A DNA stretch of 13,935 nt from DATKYV01 sp035528275. GTDB lineage: Bacteria > Acidobacteriota > Terriglobia > UBA7540. The notes under the pieces are model-generated. The model had not been told where the DNA came from and ran no database searches. It saw only the letters and a program-made list of their open reading frames with translations. How positions within the stretch are numbered: position 1 is the first letter of the stretch; the number at the start of each line of letters is the position of its first letter. The stretch spans positions 1 to 13,935 of the forward strand of contig DATKYV010000268.1 of NCBI GenBank assembly GCA_035528275.1. Reading direction: 5' to 3'. Shown one piece after another: positions 7,127-13,935 of this stretch. The translations under genes and the position numbers were made by a program.

Positions 7127-7264
7127 TCACGGCCGGTTGGTGGTTGTCGATTGCTGATTGAACAGACCAAGAAAGCATTCGGCTAGCAGCCGTCAGCAGC
7201 CAGCAAGGCAGGAAGGTGAGGAAGTTCACTGGTAGCTGACTGCTGAAAGCTGAGGGCTAACGCC

Positions 7265-9889
7265 ATGCGCCTCTTCTACCAAACGCTGCTTCGATTCCGA
7301 TCACTCTTCCGGAAGAGCCGTGTCGAGCAGGATCTGACCGACGAGCTCCACTTCCACCTGGAAAAACTGATTAAGGAGAACGTCGCAAAAGGGATGAGCG
7401 CGGAGGAAGACCGCTACGCCGCACCGCGCGAGCTAGGCGGCGTCGAACAAATCAAAGAGGAATGCCGCGACGTGCGCCGAGTGAGTTACATCGAGAATTT
7501 CGTCCAGGATGTTCGCTACGGCCTTCGGATACTGGCCAAGAATCCCGCCTTCACGGCCGCGGTGACAGTAACCCTGGCGCTGGGTATTGGTCCATGCACA
7601 GCCATCTTCAGCATCGTGAATGGCGTGCTGCTACGCGCGTTGCCTTACGAGCAGCCCGGGCAGTTGGTTTGCCTTTGGGAGGACCACCCCTCCGGCAAGG
7701 GGCGGGATAAGAACTCTGTCGCCGGCGCAACGTTCGCGGATTGGAAAGAACAGATCACCACGATGGAAAGCATCTCCGCCATTCGCACGGTCCACCTAAA
7801 TCTCACCGGCGAAGGTCGTCCAGAACGTCTCAGAGTGCTTGAGGTTTCGGCCAGTTACCTCCAAATTCTGCGCCTGTTCCCGTCTTTGGGCCGGGGCTTC
7901 CTGCAGGACGAAGATCAGCCGGGCAAGGAGAAGGTGGTCGTTCTGACCCATCAACTCTGGCAACGGCACTTCGGCGGCGCAACGAACTTGTTGGGGCGCG
8001 CGATCCGATTGGGGGGCGAGAGCTACTCGGTGATCGGCATCCTGCCTCCCAAACCGCAGCTCCCCTTCGAATGCGATGCGCTCGTGCCGTTCGTGTTCGG
8101 CAGCGAAGGGTGGCACCACTTGCGACAAGATCATAGGCTTCGGGTCATCGGCCGGCTCAAACCGGGAACAACCCTGGAACAAGCCCGCTCAGAAATGGCT
8201 GCGATCACGCAGTGGCTGAAACCGCTGTATCCACTGTGGAAGAAGGATTGGGGTGTTACGATTACCCCGATGCAAGAAGAGCTCACCGGCGCGATCCGTC
8301 CCCAGCTTTGGGTATTGTTCGGCGCGGTTGGGTTCGTGCTCCTGATCGCGTGCGCGAACGTCGCCGGGTTGTTGCTGGCCAGGATGGCGGCGCGGCGGAA
8401 GGAAATGGTCGTTCGTGCAGCGCTCGGCGCCGGCCGCGGGCGCGTGATCCGACAATTGCTGACGGAGAGTGTGTTGCTGTCACTGCTGGGTGGCGCGTTG
8501 GGATTGTTGCTGGCCGTCTGGGGCGTCCACCTCTTCACACGGTTGGGCGCAGGAAATTTGCCGCAGGTGCAGGAGATCGCGGTCGATTCCTCGGCACTTG
8601 GGTTCGCATTGCTGATGTCGCTTGTCACGGGCATCGTCTTCGGCCTCGCGCCGGCGCTGCATCTGGCCAGGTCCAACTTGAGCGATGCGCTCAAGCAAGG
8701 CATCCGCACTTCCCGGGGCGGCACAGGTAGCCGCATGCGTGGGGGGTTGATTGTCGCTGAAGTGGCGCTGGCGTTGATGTTGCTGGCAGGCGCAGGGCTG
8801 CTGCTGAAGACGCTGGTCCGGCTGCAGGCTGTCCCTGCCGGGTTCAACCCTCATGGTGTGCTGGCAATGGACATTTCCCTCGATGACAACAGGCACCCGG
8901 CGGGTGAACGACGCGCCGTTTTCCTCAAGCAAATCGTCCAGCGCCTCGGATCCCTGCCCAGTGTGGAAGCCGCTGGCACTGCCACGACGCTGCCGATGGC
9001 TGGCTGGACGGACAGCTCCGTGCGCGCTGAAGGCCGCCCGGATCAGGACGAATTCTACATCTCGACGGATTATGATTTTGTATCCGGGGATTTTTATCGA
9101 GCGATGGGCATGCCTTTATTGCGCGGACGCCTTTTCACCGAGCGCGACGATTCCACCAGTGCTCCACGGGTCGCCATCATGAACGAGGCGCTCGCGGGCA
9201 AGGTTTTTCCGAACGAAGATCCGCTCGGCCAGCGGATCCAGTTCCATGGCCAGTCGTGGGAAATCGTTGGCATCATCGGCAGCGTTCGCCATCGCGGGCT
9301 GGACAGGGACGCGTGGGAGCACATCTATCTGCCCCAGGCCTTCAGTGGTCTTCAGTGCAGTCTGGTGGTGCGCACGAAGGTGCCGCCGCTGGCTCTTGCC
9401 GAAACCATTCGCGGCGAAATTCTGAAGCTAGACCCTGACCAGCCCGTGTCAAACGTTCGCACTCTGGAACAAATCGTGGACAACGCCGCGGGCCAGCGCC
9501 GTCTGATGTTCGTGCTACTGGGCCTTTTTGCCGGAGCAGCGTTGCTGCTGGCGGCGATTGGTCTTTACGGGGTCATGGCTTACTCGGTCAGCCAGCGCAC
9601 ACGCGAGATGGGGATTCGGATGGCGTTAGGGGCGCAGCGCGGCGATGTGGTTCTCCAAGTCATGAGGCAGGGCTTGAAGCTCGCTATTCTGGGCGTGACT
9701 GTCGGGCTTGTCGGAGCGTTCGCTCTCACGCGTGTTCTGGCGCACCTTCTGTTCGGAGTCGCTCCCAGAGATCCGTTCACTTTTACCGAGGTGGCTGTCT
9801 TGCTCGTAGCAGTGGCCTTGATCGCTTGCTACATTCCCGCTCGCCGGGCGACGAAGGTGGATCCCATGGTGGCCTTGAGGTACGAATGA
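7265..9889 (+). CDS. ADOP-type ABC transporter permease (MacB/FtsX-like, duplicated)
   Basis: An 874-aa inner-membrane protein of the orphan, internally duplicated permease family common in Acidobacteriota. Residues 1-80 form the family's N-terminal cytoplasmic region (VEQDLTDELHFHLEKLIKEN). A first helix (about 95-123, ALGIGPCTAIFSIVNGVLLR) precedes a MacB-type periplasmic domain, then an FtsX helix cluster (about 347-372, 401-423, 445-465). The second half repeats the plan: helix 494-517, periplasmic domain, and helices near 747-770, 804-825 and 841-862, ending in the hallmark IPARRATKVDPMVALRYE. No ATPase gene is near, as is usual for this family, so a partner must be encoded elsewhere. 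GAGGG precedes the ATG. The usual GANTAIF motif reads GPCTAIF here, a minor variation. Substrate unknown; export or envelope mechanotransmission is likely, with PadR control. Confidence 0.92.
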   Translation: MRLFYQTLLRFRSLFRKSRVEQDLTDELHFHLEKLIKENVAKGMSAEEDRYAAPRELGGVEQIKEECRDVRRVSYIENFVQDVRYGLRILAKNPAFTAAVTVTLALGIGPCTAIFSIVNGVLLRALPYEQPGQLVCLWEDHPSGKGRDKNSVAGATFADWKEQITTMESISAIRTVHLNLTGEGRPERLRVLEVSASYLQILRLFPSLGRGFLQDEDQPGKEKVVVLTHQLWQRHFGGATNLLGRAIRLGGESYSVIGILPPKPQLPFECDALVPFVFGSEGWHHLRQDHRLRVIGRLKPGTTLEQARSEMAAITQWLKPLYPLWKKDWGVTITPMQEELTGAIRPQLWVLFGAVGFVLLIACANVAGLLLARMAARRKEMVVRAALGAGRGRVIRQLLTESVLLSLLGGALGLLLAVWGVHLFTRLGAGNLPQVQEIAVDSSALGFALLMSLVTGIVFGLAPALHLARSNLSDALKQGIRTSRGGTGSRMRGGLIVAEVALALMLLAGAGLLLKTLVRLQAVPAGFNPHGVLAMDISLDDNRHPAGERRAVFLKQIVQRLGSLPSVEAAGTATTLPMAGWTDSSVRAEGRPDQDEFYISTDYDFVSGDFYRAMGMPLLRGRLFTERDDSTSAPRVAIMNEALAGKVFPNEDPLGQRIQFHGQSWEIVGIIGSVRHRGLDRDAWEHIYLPQAFSGLQCSLVVRTKVPPLALAETIRGEILKLDPDQPVSNVRTLEQIVDNAAGQRRLMFVLLGLFAGAALLLAAIGLYGVMAYSVSQRTREMGIRMALGAQRGDVVLQVMRQGLKLAILGVTVGLVGAFALTRVLAHLLFGVAPRDPFTFTEVAVLLVAVALIACYIPARRATKVDPMVALRYE

Positions 9890-9920
9890 TCCGCTGGGCT
9901 TCCGGCGCGACCTAATGAGA

Positions 9921-10030
9921 TCTGCAAAATACAGCGACATTTCCTTTTTGTAGCGCCGCTCTACCTGTCCCGATGCTTGTTATCGGGAGGAGCGGCGCTA
10001 CAGAAGAGGCCGTCATCCTATTTTTGCAGA
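9921..10030. repeat. Composite nested inverted repeat between convergent genes
   Basis: Three palindromes are nested: outer arms TCTGCAAAATA (9921-9931) and TATTTTTGCAGA (10019-10030, one extra T); middle arms TGTAGCGCCGCTC (9949-9961) and GAGCGGCGCTACA (9990-10002), exact; inner arms TCCCGAT (9968-9974) and ATCGGGA (9982-9988), exact, with a 7-nt loop. It fills the gap between the stop of the permease gene and the stop of the porin gene. No T-tract directly follows a stem on either strand, so it resembles a REP- or MITE-like element more than a standard terminator, though it may still halt convergent transcription. Confidence 0.8.
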
Positions 10031-10035
10031 CATCT

Positions 10036-11586
10036 TTAGAAATCCACCAGCGTCTGAAGGTAGAAGAAGTGTTGATTGTCCGGGCCGCGTGTTTGGCGCG
10101 CAAATTCACCCGGCAGGAACAGCGAATATCCCGACAGTATCTTCAGGTGCTTCTGAATCGGGAAAGCGACCGTAAAGTCTAGCTCATCGCCGACGTGCTT
10201 TCCCGACTGCCCGGTGGGGTCAAAGCCCAACACGGCGCCGCCGGCGTTCTTCCAAGGGCCGCGCGCCTCGAGGAGAAAGAAATTGTGGTAGTCGAAATCG
10301 AACTTCAGCGGCGGCGCCGGGGTCACGGAGAACATGGCGCGAAAGTCTTGCATATTTCGCCAGCCCATCTGGTCGGCGTAACCGTAGTGAGCATGGTTGG
10401 TGGGAAAAAGGTTGAAGAATTCCCCGGAGCGGCCGTCCGCCGGGTCCTTGTCGCCGGTGGCCACGTCGTACTCGAATCCCAGGCGCAACTTGTGAGCTTC
10501 TTCCAGGCTCTTGAAGATTTTGCCTGCAAACGCCCTGGCGCGGTGCGTATCAAATCCGCGATGCCCCAACTGCTGGGCGAATTCGAGATCGTAGTTGATG
10601 CCGCTTCGGAGCGCTCCGTCGCTTCGCGCCCCGAGGGTCATGAGGCCGGTGGCCTTCGGGCCGCGTGTCGCAATCTCTCCGGCGGTGCGCAGCCCGTCAC
10701 GGAAGAAGATGCCGTAGACTTCCAGGTGTTGCGGCCGTTGCCGGAAGAACTGATTGTATGCGCCGTAGAGGTACTGATCGCGGTCACCGCGCCCTGTGGA
10801 GCGACGGTCAACCACCTTGGCGGCGAACCAGTCGCTTGCCACGCTGTTCGAGGAATAGCCCATCTTGACCGCGTCGAACGACCGGCCGATGTTATCCCAG
10901 CCGAAAGCCCCGATCAGGCGCTCCGCGCCGTAAGCCATTTCCTGGCGGCCAACCTTAAGCCCCAACCCCGGCGCCAGAAAATCTTTGACCTGAACGTAGC
11001 CCTGGTGGAGGTCAGTGAGGTTGTCGTTGGAAGCGGTAGACAGTTCCTGGCCCCACAAACGCGAGTCCTGAAATTGAGCGAAGGCCTCAACGTTTTCGCT
11101 CAGCTTGGCGCGAACGTGGAATCGCAGACGCTGTCCAACGAAGTTTCGGGCATCACTCTGATCTGAGCTGAGGTCGGCGTTCTGCCGGACTTCGGCCCGG
11201 AAGCGGATCTGCCCTCCGATTTCGACGCGCTCGGATTTCGTCTGGAGTTTTTCGGCAGCGGCCTGCGCCGCCGGGGTGGCCAGCGCGCGCGGTTGCGAGC
11301 TTGCGGAAGGATGCAGGCCGGAAGAGACCGCCGCGGTTGGAGCCATCGCCGCCCCGGCAACATCGGGAGATGTCGACGCCAACTCAACTCCCCCGGGCGC
11401 GGGGTCAGGCATCAAGCGCGCAACCTGCGTCTTGAGCTGGTGATTCTCCTGCTCCAGTTGCTCGACGCGGCGCTCCAGGGCCGCCAGGCGCTCTTCGAGC
11501 GTCGCCGGCGGACTCTGGGCCCAGGCCGAGACAGTGCCCACGGCCAGGCAAGCACACACACTCGCGCCCCACAATTTCCAGCGCAT
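10036..11586 (-). CDS. Outer-membrane beta-barrel porin, alginate-export (AlgE-like) family
   Basis: A 516-aa exported protein. Residues 1-23 form a signal peptide ending in AWA, cleaved before QSPP. Residues 30-58 (EERLAALERRVEQLEQENHQLK) form a strong coiled coil, then a Pro/Ala/Ser-rich linker runs to about 110. From EIGGQIRFRAEVRQN (about 121) to the end there are alternating barrel strands with RNFVGQRLRFHVRA, LKVGRQEMAYGAERLIG and FPTNHAHYGYADQ, typical of the alginate-export domain family. The last residue is Phe, as expected for BAM-dependent barrels. GGGAGG precedes the ATG by seven bases and the cytochrome stop is 17 bases upstream, so the two are co-transcribed. The family name does not prove alginate as substrate; here the barrel may pass substrates or support the cytochrome. 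A long antisense open frame across it is a shadow. Confidence 0.85.
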   Translation of the reverse strand: MRWKLWGASVCACLAVGTVSAWAQSPPATLEERLAALERRVEQLEQENHQLKTQVARLMPDPAPGGVELASTSPDVAGAAMAPTAAVSSGLHPSASSQPRALATPAAQAAAEKLQTKSERVEIGGQIRFRAEVRQNADLSSDQSDARNFVGQRLRFHVRAKLSENVEAFAQFQDSRLWGQELSTASNDNLTDLHQGYVQVKDFLAPGLGLKVGRQEMAYGAERLIGAFGWDNIGRSFDAVKMGYSSNSVASDWFAAKVVDRRSTGRGDRDQYLYGAYNQFFRQRPQHLEVYGIFFRDGLRTAGEIATRGPKATGLMTLGARSDGALRSGINYDLEFAQQLGHRGFDTHRARAFAGKIFKSLEEAHKLRLGFEYDVATGDKDPADGRSGEFFNLFPTNHAHYGYADQMGWRNMQDFRAMFSVTPAPPLKFDFDYHNFFLLEARGPWKNAGGAVLGFDPTGQSGKHVGDELDFTVAFPIQKHLKILSGYSLFLPGEFARQTRGPDNQHFFYLQTLVDF

Positions 11587-11603
11587 GATTAACCTCCCGG
11601 CAG

Positions 11604-12908
11604 TTATTGCTTGTAACGTTCTTTGTAGAAGTCGAGGATTCTCTGCGCTTCCTCGGGCTTCAGCCCCGTCTTCCAGCGATGCCAGTCCTGGCTCAAAACG
11701 GTCTGCGAGATCCCGGGCTGGAGGTGGTCGGCCTCCGGCAGGAATTCGTTATAGAAGTGCTTGGCCACCTCGTAGAAGCCGTGCCACTGCGTGTAGTCCG
11801 GACCCATCATGGCGGTGCCCATCCGGGCGCGCCGCCCTTCGTGATGCCAGAGCTCGTAAAATGTCCACTCGAGCTTTTCGTCGAAGGGGGTTTTGGAGAG
11901 CTTGCCGACGGCGTAGAGCTTGTCCATGACGCCCTTCGCCGGCTTGGCGAATTTCTCGTTGTAAAGGTCCACGGTGAGGTCATACTGCTGGTAGAAATTT
12001 CCCACCCAGCCGGTGGCGTGACAACTGGAGCAGACGTCCTGCATCGCCTGGCGTTTCCTCTCCCAATTCTCCTGCTTGATGGAGACCACGGGGCGCAGCG
12101 TCCAACTGATGCGCTGGCCGACGTCGTGAGTGATGGGCTGATTGGCCGTGGCGCTCATGTGGCAGGTGGCGCAGGTCGGAGCGGAGTAGTAGTCCTTACC
12201 CACCACCCAGGATTTTGAATCCAGATTCATCTTGTTGATGTTGGCGCGGAACTGAATGCCGTGCTTCGATTCGGTGTAGATTTCGATCTGCGGGTGGTCG
12301 GGACCCATGTGGCACTTGCCGCAATTCTCCGGCTGGCGGGCCTGCGCGGAAGAAAACGCGTGACGCCCGTGGCAAGCAGCGCAGGTCCCCTTCGAGCCGT
12401 CCGGGTTGACCCGTCCGATGCCGCTGTTGGGCCAGGTGGCGGGGCTGAATTTCCCTTCGGCGAGATACTTGACCGTGCTGCCGTGACACTGCATGCAGCC
12501 GTTGATCGCGGCCGGGCCGCCCTCAACGACTTCACCCAGCATATTGTCGAGCGAGCCGATGAATTTCGCTGCGTCGGCGTGATGACTGGCCTCGAATTCC
12601 TTCACTTCCTGCTCGTGGCAGCGCCCGCAGTAATTGGGAGTGACGATGACGGCGATCTTCTGGCCATAATGGTCAAACGTGGCGGGGTCCTGCGGGTTCG
12701 CCTTGTGGCAGGAGTAGCAGTCCACGCCTTCAGCGGCGTGACGGCTGGAGCGCCACTGCTCGACGATGCCCGTCGTCGTCGATTCGTGACAGGCCAGGCA
12801 TTCCTTGCCTTCCGCCGAGATCTGTTGGGCCGTGCGGCCCGTCATCGTGGACGTCGCGAGGATCAACATCAGACCGCAGGTCAATGCGATTTGTCTCCGG
12901 GAAATCAT
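11604..12908 (-). CDS. Octaheme cytochrome c, hydroxylamine-oxidoreductase (HAO)-like family
   Basis: A 434-aa exported cytochrome with eight CxxCH haem sites, at Cys 37, 64, 94, 138, 176, 196, 246 and 293 from this start. The signal peptide is MISRRQIALTCGLMLILATS. The spacing and the segments CAACHGRHAFSSAQARQPEN, CGKCHMGPDHPQIEIYTESK, APTCATCHMSA and MGPDYTQWHGFYEVAKHFY match the HAO group, which moves electrons between nitrogen compounds (hydroxylamine, nitrite, hydrazine) and other cytochromes in the periplasm. ONR-type CxxCK is absent. Whether the Tyr that crosslinks to haem P460 in oxidising HAO is present cannot be decided by eye; Tyr372, 379 and 386 are candidates. Without it the enzyme would favour reduction. 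There is no C-terminal membrane anchor. The start at 12908 is set by GGAGG (12914-12918). It is the first gene of an operon with the porin. Confidence 0.85.
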   Translation of the reverse strand: MISRRQIALTCGLMLILATSTMTGRTAQQISAEGKECLACHESTTTGIVEQWRSSRHAAEGVDCYSCHKANPQDPATFDHYGQKIAVIVTPNYCGRCHEQEVKEFEASHHADAAKFIGSLDNMLGEVVEGGPAAINGCMQCHGSTVKYLAEGKFSPATWPNSGIGRVNPDGSKGTCAACHGRHAFSSAQARQPENCGKCHMGPDHPQIEIYTESKHGIQFRANINKMNLDSKSWVVGKDYYSAPTCATCHMSATANQPITHDVGQRISWTLRPVVSIKQENWERKRQAMQDVCSSCHATGWVGNFYQQYDLTVDLYNEKFAKPAKGVMDKLYAVGKLSKTPFDEKLEWTFYELWHHEGRRARMGTAMMGPDYTQWHGFYEVAKHFYNEFLPEADHLQPGISQTVLSQDWHRWKTGLKPEEAQRILDFYKERYKQ

Positions 12909-13073
12909 GAGTGCCTCCGTGAACGCCGGGTACGAGTGGGTTCGTGCCTGGATACACGATGACCTTCGCACTGGGATTGACCGAAAATTCGAGCGTGGAC
13001 GCGCGAGGACCTCTCTCGGCGAGGGACTTTCCGAGGCGGTAAGAGCATCTCAAATCGCTCGTCGAAGGGCAAA

Positions 13074-13112
13074 TGACTTTTGTCACGTGGGCCAAAACCT
13101 CCATGCTAGTAT
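13074..13112 (+). promoter_or_regulatory. Candidate promoter of sigma gene with FNR/CRP-like palindrome
   Basis: TGCTAGTAT (13104-13112) is an extended -10 box about 75 bases before the sigma-factor ATG; the -35 is poor. TGAC-TTTT-GTCA (13074-13085) is a perfect palindrome of the half-site/N4/half-site form used by FNR/CRP-family regulators, centred about 39 bases before the predicted start of transcription. The outermost bases do not match the FNR consensus, so this is tentative. The gap 12909-13187 also must hold the minus-strand promoter of the cytochrome operon, which I could not locate. Confidence 0.35.
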
Positions 13113-13187
13113 CAATTTACGCCGGGAGGACGGGTTTGTAAGGCGCGCAACTTAGCTAGGTCTCGACGAGCCCGGAGGGCGTTGGCC

Positions 13188-13799
13188 ATGAATGCTCAGG
13201 TCGAGCAGGCGTTGGAGATTCTGAACTCGGGAGAGCCGCGGGCTGTCGAGCGGGCGCTGGAGACGCTGCAATCCGCCGTCTATTCCTTCGGGATGAAATT
13301 CTGCGCCAACCGGGAGGACGCGGAAGACACCGCGCAGGAGACCCTGCTGCGCCTGGCGCGATCACTCAAGAACTTCCCCGATTCGCGAGCGCTCGCCGTG
13401 TGGCTCTACAAGGTGGCGAAGACCCAGTGCTTGATGAGCCGAAGGAAAAGCAAGTTCGCCCCCGCGCACATGCTTTCACTCGACGCGCTGATGCCCGAAC
13501 CCCACGAGGCCCCTCAGGCCGCCACCAAGCCCTGGCCCATCACCCCGGAAGAAGCCGTGCTGAAGAGGGAATTTCGCGACCACCTGCAGCAGGCCGTCCT
13601 CGCCCTGCCCAAGCCCTACCGGCTGGTCTTGATCTTGCGTGACATGGAGCAACTGAACACCAAGGAAGTGGCGGAGGTCATGGAAATCTCCGAGGATACG
13701 GCCAAGATGCGCTTGCACCGCGCCAGAGTTTTTGTGCGGAATGCGCTGCAAAAATACTTTCGGCCTGCGTCGAAGCGCGTGGGGAGGAGCGATGGCTGA
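13188..13799 (+). CDS. ECF-type RNA polymerase sigma factor
   Basis: A 203-aa sigma-70 family protein with only regions 2 and 4, the ECF plan. Region 2 covers about residues 25-90: CANREDAEDTAQETLLRLAR, then FPDSRALAVWLYKVAKTQC, including the core-binding and -10 recognition helices. After a linker (about 90-120), region 4 has LPKPYRLVLILRDMEQLNTK, then EVAEVMEISEDTAKMRLHRAR, the helix-turn-helix that reads the -35. ATG 13188 is chosen over an in-frame TTG at 13182 because GGAGGG lies eight bases before the ATG. The 3' end overlaps the next gene by eight bases, so translation is coupled to the anti-sigma factor. It is divergent from the cytochrome-porin operon, so control of that operon is possible but unproven. 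Confidence 0.9.
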   Translation: MNAQVEQALEILNSGEPRAVERALETLQSAVYSFGMKFCANREDAEDTAQETLLRLARSLKNFPDSRALAVWLYKVAKTQCLMSRRKSKFAPAHMLSLDALMPEPHEAPQAATKPWPITPEEAVLKREFRDHLQQAVLALPKPYRLVLILRDMEQLNTKEVAEVMEISEDTAKMRLHRARVFVRNALQKYFRPASKRVGRSDG

Positions 13800-13935
13800 C
13801 CAGCGATGCAAGCAGATCTTCGCGGCGCTTTCGGAATACCTCGACGGTGAGTTGCCCGCCTGCAACTGCCGCGAACTCGAACGCCATCTCCAGGACTGCA
13901 AGCCCTGCCTCGCCTACCTCGAAACGCTCCGGGCC
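13792..13935 (+). CDS. Zinc-finger anti-sigma factor, N-terminal part (cut by window end)
   Basis: Only the first 48 residues are present: CKQIFAALSEYLDGEL then CRELERHLQDCKPCLAYLE. The pattern Cys6 ... His32-x3-Cys36-x2-Cys39 is the zinc-binding anti-sigma (ZAS/zf-HC2) domain, which holds the partner sigma factor inactive until a signal, often redox, releases it. Two more cysteines (24 and 26) lie between. GGAGGAG sits just before the ATG, and the gene overlaps the sigma-factor stop by eight bases. The rest, and whether a membrane helix and sensor domain follow, is outside the window. Confidence 0.88.
   Translation, partial: MADQRCKQIFAALSEYLDGELPACNCRELERHLQDCKPCLAYLETLRA

Noticed and set aside
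9949..10002. Rho-independent terminator
   Set aside because: The stem is strong but no T-run follows it directly on either strand; described instead as a nested repeat.
10195..11166. Long plus-strand open frame (323 codons) inside the porin region
   Set aside because: It is antisense to the porin gene, whose signal peptide, coiled coil, barrel strands and terminal Phe are all coherent; the plus frame has no recognisable domain and arises from GC-rich codon structure.
11604..12908. Octaheme nitrite reductase (ONR/NrfA type)
   Set aside because: All eight haem motifs are CxxCH, with no CxxCK catalytic haem; motif spacing fits the HAO group better.
12261..12962. Plus-strand open frame of 233 codons opposite the cytochrome
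   Set aside because: Shadow of the octaheme cytochrome gene, which has eight CxxCH motifs and a signal peptide on the minus strand.

Overview
The window looks like chromosomal DNA from a high-GC Gram-negative soil or sediment bacterium. An orphan, duplicated MacB/FtsX-type permease paired with a PadR repressor is a signature of Acidobacteriota and of Verrucomicrobiota such as the Pedosphaera group. Short palindromic intergenic elements with GTAGCGCCGCT/AGCGGCGCTAC arms incline me towards Verrucomicrobiota. That placement is inference from memory, not a search. I found no tRNA, rRNA, CRISPR array or transposase.

Region 1 (1-6339) is a minus-strand operon broken in the middle. Read from its 5' end it runs: unknown 268-aa protein, OsmC-like protein, first ~180 residues of a TolC-type outer-membrane factor. 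On the far side of a 3.9-kb plus-strand gene lies an internal piece of an RND efflux permease. The plus-strand gene (575-4459) is a single-polypeptide type IIG restriction-modification enzyme: an N-terminal PD-(D/E)xK nuclease, an Eco57I-type adenine methylase and a C-terminal recognition domain. The simplest reading is that it replaced the 3' part of the TolC gene, an adaptor gene and the 5' part of the RND gene. Both junctions carry repeats: tandem 18-bp units, a perfect 12-bp inverted repeat and a 9-bp word present three times on the left, and a short palindrome on the right.

Region 2 (6340-9889) holds about 450 bp of intergenic DNA, then a PadR-family repressor with a candidate promoter and overlapping operator, then an 874-aa ADOP-type ABC permease. 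A composite, nested inverted repeat (9921-10030) fills the gap between this gene and the convergent operon that follows.

Region 3 (10036-12908, minus strand) is a two-gene operon. It encodes an exported octaheme cytochrome c resembling the hydroxylamine oxidoreductase (HAO) family, and an outer-membrane beta-barrel of the alginate-export type with an N-terminal coiled coil. Together they suggest a periplasmic nitrogen-compound or electron-transfer enzyme paired with an outer-membrane channel. Divergent to it are an ECF-type sigma factor and the start of its zinc-finger anti-sigma factor (13188-13935), which could control this locus or genes beyond the window.
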